Shown piece by piece: positions 20,901 through 29,900 of a DNA stretch of 64,000 nucleotides. This DNA is from Strigamia acuminata (lineage: Eukaryota; Arthropoda; Chilopoda; Geophilomorpha; Linotaeniidae), in assembly GCA_949358305.1 (NCBI GenBank), contig OX442314.1, positions 42,850,581-42,914,580 of the forward strand, in the 5' to 3' direction. Position numbers and translations under genes: made by a program. The notes below the pieces were generated by a model. That model saw nothing but the letters and a program-made list of their open reading frames with translations. It ran no database searches and was not told the DNA's origin. The first letter of the stretch is position 1. Every line of letters starts with the position of its first letter.

Positions 20901-23900
20901 CTGCTCCTCCCTCAATGTCCCATCACGTAACTTAATCGTCGCCAAAGCAACCGCCGCTCCCGACTCGATTGCGCGTGAAAGTGCGTCAGGAATTTCGTTC
21001 TCCTTCCCCTTTTTATGCTTCATATTAAAGTCAAACTCCTGCAGGTCAAGTATCCATCGTGCATATTTCCTATTCAGATCTGTCTTTGCCAACATATGGG
21101 CCACCGCCCAATTGTCGGTGAACAAAATAAACTTGGTCCCCAACAAATACGTCCGGAATTTTTCTGTGATAGCCCAGTGGACCGCCAGGCATTCGAGCTC
21201 GTTGGAGTGTGCCGTCCTATACGACTCCGGTATTCCCCTGGAAGCATAGGCGATGGTCACCCACTCGCCCTCCTGCCGCTGTTGTAAAGTAGCGCCCAAG
21301 CCGTCGTAACTGGCGTCCACGCTCACGCATGTCTCGGCGTCGCTCCGAAAATGGGCCAACCACTCGCACGCCTTTAATTCCTTCTTTATCGCCTCGACGG
21401 CCTCCTGATGCGCCTCCGTCCATACGAAGCGTGCATCCTTCTTAGTCAACGCCTGTAATATCTTCGCCTTCGCGGCAAATCCCCTCACGAATCGGCGATG
21501 ATAGCCCGCAAACCCCAAAAACGCCCGAACGTCTCTTGCGTTGCGAAAGCGCTGAAACCGATCGATGGCTTGCATGCGCGCCGGGTCCGGCTTCTTCCCC
21601 TGCCTCGACACAATATATCCGAGGAAGCTCACCTCCTTCCGCAACAGCTGACACTTTGATAGACGAACGCGAAGGCCCTTTCTTATTAATTCCTCCAAAA
21701 ACTTCTCCCATCTCGAGATTAATTCGTTCACGATTCGACTAGCTTGGCCGACGTCGTCGACATATGCGGCCGTACGTTCCACTCGCTTACACAGCTTGTC
21801 CATGATTTCCTGCATCTTAAAAGGTGAGATCTTCAATCCCATCGGCATCCTTGTCAGTTCCATTAGTCCGTCCGGTGTCAAAAATGCTATTTTGTGACAA
21901 TCGCCGCTGCGCAGTCGCACATGGTAAAAAGCCATTGCGACGTCTCCCACGTTGAAATAAATCGGCTGGTCGGCCAACAGGAATTCAATTGTCTCGTCGA
22001 TGGTCGGCATACGATACATCGATACGTCCACAATCTCGTTTAGTCGCCTTAGATCAAGCACCGGTCGCAGCCTCTGCTTGTTCTCGCCCTGCTTCACAAA
22101 CCACAATGGGAAGTTGTACTGAGACGTTGAAGGTCGACAAATACCCAGTCTTAGCCAAAGCGCAATTGTCTCGTTGCACGCCTTCTCGTCTGCGGGTGAA
22201 AATTTCCTCGGCTTGGTCTTAATTGGGTTGTCGTGTCGCAGGCGGATTTCACACTCCTCGCCCACGCACTCCCCCAACTCGTCCTGTTCACTAAAAGCCT
22301 CCCTATTCGTCCATAAGACGCGTCGGAGCCGCTCTCTTTCCGTTGCCGCAACATCGGCGTCCACCGCGCCCACGAGCGCGTCGACTTCCTCCCCGAACGC
22401 GCGATCCTCCGCCGAAACCTGGTGTGAGGCCCGCACGACACAGCTGACAGTCGATGTCGACCCCGTGATCTCCTTAAAAAATGTCACGTCCCCGTCACCG
22501 GTAATCATCCACGCCAGACCGGCCTGCTTGCGCCAGTCCATCCCTATGACCAGCGGGAAAGGGGAATCCTGGACCACGGCGACGTCGCTGATCCTGGTCC
22601 TCATCTTCCCAATCTGTACGTTTAAATCCACGTGTCCTAGAACCTGCTTGTCGCCGTTTGCCGTTTTAAAGTACTCTTTTTCCAAGTTGGGTCGGATTTC
22701 GACACTGTCGTCGACGAAAACTTGGTCCACGGTCGAGCAATTTGCCCCACAATCGATCAGGGCCTCCACCTGCCCCCCGAGTTCCGCCGACTGACAGTCG
22801 ACCACCACGAGATTCGACTCCGGGCACTTCGTTTTGACCATACAAATGTTGATCTTCTTTTTCTCGGCCTCCCTCGGTTGTTGCTTTGCGTCTCCCTCCG
22901 TCTGTTCGGGCTTCTTTGCTTTTGGGCAATCGAATGAGCAATGACCCATCTCATTGCAACGCCAACATTGCATCTTTGACATGTCCATGCCTTTCTTGTA
23001 TGACGTGTCATCGCGTGGTGTCCTTGTTCTTGCCTCAGTCTTTGGCTTCGCAATCTCTTTTGGTGTCGTCCTTGGCGGTGATCCGCTGGCCTCTCTATTC
23101 CGATCAATCTCGCGTCCCTTCCTAATTAATTCAATAAAAGAGTCAAATTTCGACATGCGAAACAAATCACGCGTATGTAAGTCGCGAACTCCCTCTATTG
23201 TGACATTTATCGTGTCATCCTTCGAGAAGCTGAACGCCTTCTTTGTTGTTTCAATCAATGCGATTTTTGCCGCGAAATATGTGGCGAGGGACTCATTCTC
23301 CAGCTGCTTTCTTGCAGCAATTCGCTGCCTCCACCTGTCGTAGGTGTCGACGTCCAGGAAATAGTCTCTAATCGACGCCGCCCACTCCGACCACAGAACG
23401 AATTTTTTTCCGAAAATATCGTACCAGTATAGAGCTTCCTCCTTCAGTTGTCCATTTGCCACCGCGTTTTTCGCGTGCTCCGTCCATTTTCCCAATGTAG
23501 CCGCACGCTCGACGCACTCGATGAAATGTTCGACGTTCTCGTCGCGTTTCCCCTTGAACGCGGGCACTCCCTTCGTCGTGTCTACCTCGTGCTGCACTTT
23601 AATCTGTCCCGCGAGTCCCGTTGCGGTTGACACGATGGCCGTCTGAGTTGACCCAGGCTTGACCTTGGCCGCATCCTTTGCCACGTTATCTGCCAAAAGA
23701 GTTGTGGTGACCACGAGGTCACAAAAGTGTTTTAATTAATCATAACCTAATAAATAGTAATTTTAATATTGATAGTAAAATGATTGTCAGATTATTGCGG
23801 GAAAATTAGCTATACTAGTTTTACCGTTTCTGCGAGACTGACGTGACAACGTCATAGATTTGCATAATTCCCCGAATTTATGCAAATACGTCATTTCCGG

Positions 23901-26900
23901 TCCAGCCACTATTTAAACCCGTGTCTGACCGGAAACCCCCACTTTATAGATACCAGAGCAACATTAGCATCACCACCTCACCGTCAGGCCGTTTTACCGG
24001 ATTGATAGAGGATCGATGCCCGTTGCCAATTACATCTATAAATCAGAGTCACAGATATTATCGTAGCAATACTACGATCGTAATATCTCCCGAAGCGAAG
24101 CGTTTGCGAACACGTGTTTCGCCAGACGCCATTACCCTAGACAACAGTAGAAGCCACGTGTAAGACTGCCGTGCAGCAACAAATCGTATCCGCCAGCAAG
24201 GATCCGAGACCACATTGTTAAGTATCATTATTGTATTATTACAAGTGTGAAATAAAGGGTGTTATTAGTAAGATATTGTGTAAGTTTATTTACCGGAATC
24301 AAGGTTACGACACGTGGGGGTCTGTCCGGGATAGTTTGACTAATCAGACTATTTTAAATAAACGTATCTTACGGTTTGACATTTGCAAACTATCGAAATG
24401 ACGAAAAGCGGGAAAAATCGAAACCCTTCAACCGCAAGCGCCCGAAGAAAAGCCATGGAATCCGCCAAGGCAAGGGCCGAAGCATTAGCTAGTCCAGCGT
24501 TAGAAAAGCAGCCACCGGAGCCGACGAGGGAAAAGACGACTGGAAAGACACCAGTCAACGAAAACCACGCGGAAAAACCACCCGAGAAAGTACCGACCGA
24601 TAAAACGCCGGCTAGTAAAGTACCCGCTAGCAAAGCCCCAACGAATAAAACGCCAATAAACCAGCGAATCGAAGGAGAAGTCGAAGAAGAGGAAGAAGAA
24701 GAATCCGAACAAAGTCAGAACGGGTATAACCTATTCGACAATCAGGATAATCGCCAGAGTAATCGTGTCACGATCACACACGGTTATAATTCGAAGAAAT
24801 CCCAAATCGATAGCTGTAAAGAAGCGTACGAACTCGCTCGACTGGAGGGAATCCCTTACGATGAAGAAGGGGACCCGCTAGCACAGATGAACATGATCAT
24901 TCGTCTTGCCAAAGAGCGAGCGGAAAAACGAGCCCTTAGAAGGGGTCGAAAAAGCGTAAAACGTCAAAAAACGAATAACCAAACGACGGACTCCTACGAT
25001 TCCACCCGAACATCCGACGCCGACGACGAAAGCGAGGCCGATTCCCTCAGCTCGAAAGGAATCAACGTTCAAGGATGGGATAGTATAGTGAACGAGCCAG
25101 TCGAAATCCAGAGCGAATTTCTGGAAGCCTTCCAACAGGACCGTCGAAATAATAAGGGTCAACAGTCGTGGGCAATCGCCCAATCCTTCGCTACGAGGGC
25201 TGGCCACACCAGTCAAACACCAAAGGATCCTAACGCAGAGATGATTAGACTGATAAATCAGCGAAACCACCTCAGAAACCAGCAAGGACGGAACAGGTTG
25301 GCAATGCCAAGCCTCGAGGATATCCAGACGGTATAAGCCAATGTCGACGCCGCGAATGAGGCGGAGAGAATAAAAATACAAGCCGCCAACGAAGCCGACC
25401 GAGAAGCCGCAAGACAAAAAGCACAACTTTACGGCGGGAGAAAGTCGACCATTTTGATCGGACAGAAGAACGGGGTCCTAACTGGAACAGCCATAAACGG
25501 AATTTTCCCCCCCGGAACACAACTGACCGAGTCGCAGCTAAACTCGACAACACCGACCTTGACCGACCCGAACTCGACCAACGACAATTTCCAACGATTT
25601 GCGCCACAAAATGGAGCTACGTCCCCGAACAGTGGGAATCAATACCAAGCCGATCCCATAATGGAAGCTAGATTAAGAGCACTCGAGGAACGAGCACGCG
25701 CCGACTCCCAGGTCAACCAAAATCGAAATCTGAGAAATCGCCCAAGACAAAACGAGAGCCTTCTTCGAAAATATTCCACCGATCAATGGGCCTTAGAACA
25801 AAAGGACCGAAACATAAAATGGTCACAGTTGCGACTGATGAGATTCGACGGAACTTGGAGGGCCGGCAATAAATTCTTAGACGAAGTGGCACTCACCATT
25901 TCACGACTCGGAGCCGAACCCGACGAGATGGTGGCAAAAGGGCTACCCGAAATGTTAGTAGGGGAAGCCAGAGCCTGGTATGTAGAAGCAAAATTAAAAA
26001 CTTGGGAACAGTTTGTCGTCGCTTTCAACAGTCAGTACGGCGAGACACAAAAAGAAATTAGACAGAGAGTCAGTCTCATGCTACAAGCCTCAGGAGAAGA
26101 ATTACGAGCCTATTTCCGACGAGCGAAAAGTTTGTTCAACGAGTTGGATACGCCACTCGACGAATATGCGCAAAACGTGATTTTCGAAAAGGGGTTAAAC
26201 GACACCTCGAAGAAAGTACTGAGAGATATGAACGCTCCCACAGCAGATAGTTTCGAACAGCTGCTAAAATTTGTAAATGACTATCACGAAGAAGTAGACG
26301 ATCGTTATACGGAAGCCCTGACGCCCGAACAAAGGACACAAACACAACTCCGCATACAGCGTATCCATGCTAAAAATCATGACGCAGGGAGACTGATCCA
26401 GTCGCGTAGCTTCCTGAACGGAGAAATCGAGGCCGCACCGCCGAAAAAGGTGAACGATAAAGCCACCTCGAACCCGATACCGGCTCCAAAAGCTTACAGA
26501 GCCAGTACGAACTCCGACGCAACTAATCTCGAAGAAGGGAGGGAAAGTGAAGACAATAACTCCGAGCAGAACTCAGGAGGGGATACCAGCGATAGCCAAC
26601 AAGAAGAAGAGATTCTCCACGCTAACATGGGGAAAGAAATCGCCCCAAGCTACCGACCCCGAATGAAGACCGCGAATAAAACGGAGCACCACAATCCAAA
26701 AAGCGATAAACCCTACGAGAAAAAAGAGTTCGTGAGACGACCATACCCGAAAACAGATAACTCCACCACAAAACCTTGTAATTACTGTAACGAGATGGGA
26801 CACTGGAGAAGAGATTGTCCAAAACGAAAGAAGAGGAAAGAAGAGAAGGAAGCCGCCAAAAACGACGCATTGTTAGAAAAGCTAACAGCTAAATTCGAAG

Positions 26901-29900
26901 AACTGACAAAAAACTGGTTAAAGCAGACAGAAAAAAAATAATAAATCTGTCTGCACGCCCGGAAGACCAAACCCCAAAATTTACCACGAATACGACAATT
27001 AACCAAGCAATTAACGAAGTAATTACGGAAGAAGTAGTCAAATTAAAACTCGAATTAAAAGAGAAAAAATCGAAAGAAATTGAAACAAATAATAAAGAAA
27101 TTAGCGACTCAAGTTCGGAAGACGAATTAAAAGCCAAATGGATAAACACCAATTGGTTAGAAAAACAAATAAAAGAATTACAGAGAAAGGTCGTTTATTT
27201 CACTACGGCTTACTTCACCACAGAAAAACGCGAATATAGTGGCCCAACCACTAATACGGCGGACGGCGAAAAAATAGCCGAAATATTCCAAGAATTACCT
27301 CACGCCTACGAGGAGGCCCCACCTCGAAAGAAACGCATTTTACATTGTAATTTAGCTAAAGAGAGGAAGGATTCACTCGCGATGTTAACAATCAAGTTCA
27401 ATGACAAAAAATTCATCGGTTTATTGGATTCGGGAGCCGACCGGTCCTTCATCTCTTCGGATCTATACGAGTCTTTGGACAAAAAGCAACGCGACAAACT
27501 ACGGGGAATAAGCGAAAATGTGGCCGTAAAAACCGCTGCTGGAGAAGTACGTCCAGTAGGGGTACTAACAACAAAAGTCATATGGGAGGGCGGCGTAATA
27601 ACCCATCCTTTCATCGTTTTACCAACCTACGACACGGTCCTACTCTTGGGTATGGACATCATGGCCATAATGGAGATCCAGCCCAACCCCATAACGAGGT
27701 CCTGGAACTATATCGACCAACGCGAGGACCCCCGACTAATGACGGTACCTACCGAACTCCTGGATTCAAACGACGAAGAGGACGAATGGAAAGGCGGAAA
27801 TTTGAAGCAATTCGTACAAGATTACGATTTCAAATCTTTTAACGCCCGACTCCAAGAAGGAAATTTGGCTCACAATTTGGCCATGGACGCGAACCTAGGA
27901 GAAACCCAGACTAAATTACTTGAAGAAATGCTACAAAAACATCGAAAAATCCTGACTAAAGAACCGGGAAAGACAGATTACGTAAAACACGAAATAGAAT
28001 TAAGTACGGATAAGCCAGTACGAGTTCCATTCAAGGGCATGAACCCCCAAAAACGCGAAATCGTCAAGACGATCTGTCAAGACTTACTGGACAAGGGGAT
28101 AGTGTCCGAGGCACTAGGAGAATACGCGATGAGAATCGTGCTCGTCATGCGTGCAGGATCGGAACCCAGACTGTGTATCGATTATCAACCTCTAAACGCC
28201 ATTACCGTTATCGACCCCGTCCAGATGCCATCAATCGAAGCTATTCTTCGAGAATTAGCCCCATTTAATTGGGTAACAACGATGGATCTGTCGAAAGGAT
28301 ATTGGCAGGTCGAACTCCGTGCCGAAGACAAAGAAAAAACCGCTTTCTGGTCCCCGATGGGCAGATTAATGTTTAATGTCATGCCATTTGGCCTAGTGAA
28401 TGCCCCGGCAACTTTTCAACGATTAATCGAGAAAGTCTTGGGCGACGCGCTACATAAATACGCCTGGGCTTATCTGGACGATATTATTATTGTTTCCCAA
28501 ACTTTTGACGAACACCTCGGACATATCGACGAAGTAATACGTCGTTTAGCAAAAGCCGGACTCCACGTACACCCCGGAAAGAGCCAGTTTTGCCGAAAAG
28601 AACTTGCGTTTCTTGGATACAAAGTTGGAGTCAATGGCTTATCCATAGATCCAAAGAAAGTACGAGCAATCACCGAATTTCCAGCACCTACGGACGTGAA
28701 AGGGGTACAACGTTTTTTAGGAATGGTAAATTTCTTCGGCCGACTCCTGCCACATTTAGCGGAAGTCGCGGCCCCAATCACTGATCTTTTAAAGACTGTC
28801 CAGAAAATAAATCCAAAAGAGGACCCGCCGAAAGACCCCGAAATCAAATTTAACTGGACCAGCCATTGCGAAGCAGCGTTTGACAAAATCAAACAAATGC
28901 TAATCGACACCAAAACCATCCCTCTTCCAGACTTGAATCGCGAATTTATCTTACATACGGATGCAAGTAAAATCGGATTGGGGGCTGCGTTAATGCAGAT
29001 GCACGAAATCGACGGTACCCAACAAGAAGTACCCACAATCTTCATCAGCCGGAAGATTCAAGCCGCCGAGAAAAATTACTCAGCAACCGAGCTCGAATGC
29101 TTAGCAATCGTATGGGCAGTCCGAAAATTCAGGCCTTACCTCGAATTCACAAAATTTACCGTCCAGACTGACCATCAAGCACTGAGGTGGTTCATGGGCC
29201 TTGAAGAACCGTCGGGTCGAATGGCTCGATGGCAATTAGAACTCATGGCTTACGACTTACAAATCGAATATAAACCAGGGAAATACAACACAGTCGCCGA
29301 CGCACTCTCTAGAGCTCCCGCCTCAGAACCCGACGAGCCAGACGACGACGGTGACGACGATTCTCGGATAGCTTACTGTCCCACCCCGATCAGGAAGTGG
29401 GAATTCAGAAAACAGAATGAACTGCCAAAAGAAAAGTTAGAATCTTCCGATGAAAAATACGTCGGATATTGGATGAGGGCATATCAATCGGCAAAAGATG
29501 CCAGACCAAATTACGACTTATCCATCGAACCCAGAATCTCGGATAAATTTGTGCGAGCTTTCGTTGCACACGTGAGTAAAGGCACGAACTGTGTCCCACC
29601 TACTCGCGAGGAACTCATCGAAGCCGAAAAGAACGACCAAACGCCTTCAAAACCAACTTCCAGTAGCCAGTCGTCGGAGGTTCGAGCCACAATCCAGTTC
29701 GACCCAACGCCATACGATTTACAGTCGTTTCTCGACACAACCACGATCGAGCAAGCGAAAGAGATGGTGTCCGACATTGACGAATATCAAGCCAGGACCA
29801 TGCAGATTGCGATAACGAACATCCAAAGTGCGGCCATCGAGTTCATCAAGAGCCCCGGACGAGATCATCCGTCACGAACAGCGCGCACAACAGTCGTGCT

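Noticed and set aside
19713-23343. Numerous plus-strand open frames of 60-206 codons opposite the gypsy polyprotein
   Set aside because: They are antisense shadows of an intact coding frame with clear domain motifs on the minus strand.
23921-24163. 80-codon open frame in the nested element's LTR (also at 31114-31356)
   Set aside because: Begins with GTG, lies across the transcription start region of the LTR, and has no recognisable features.
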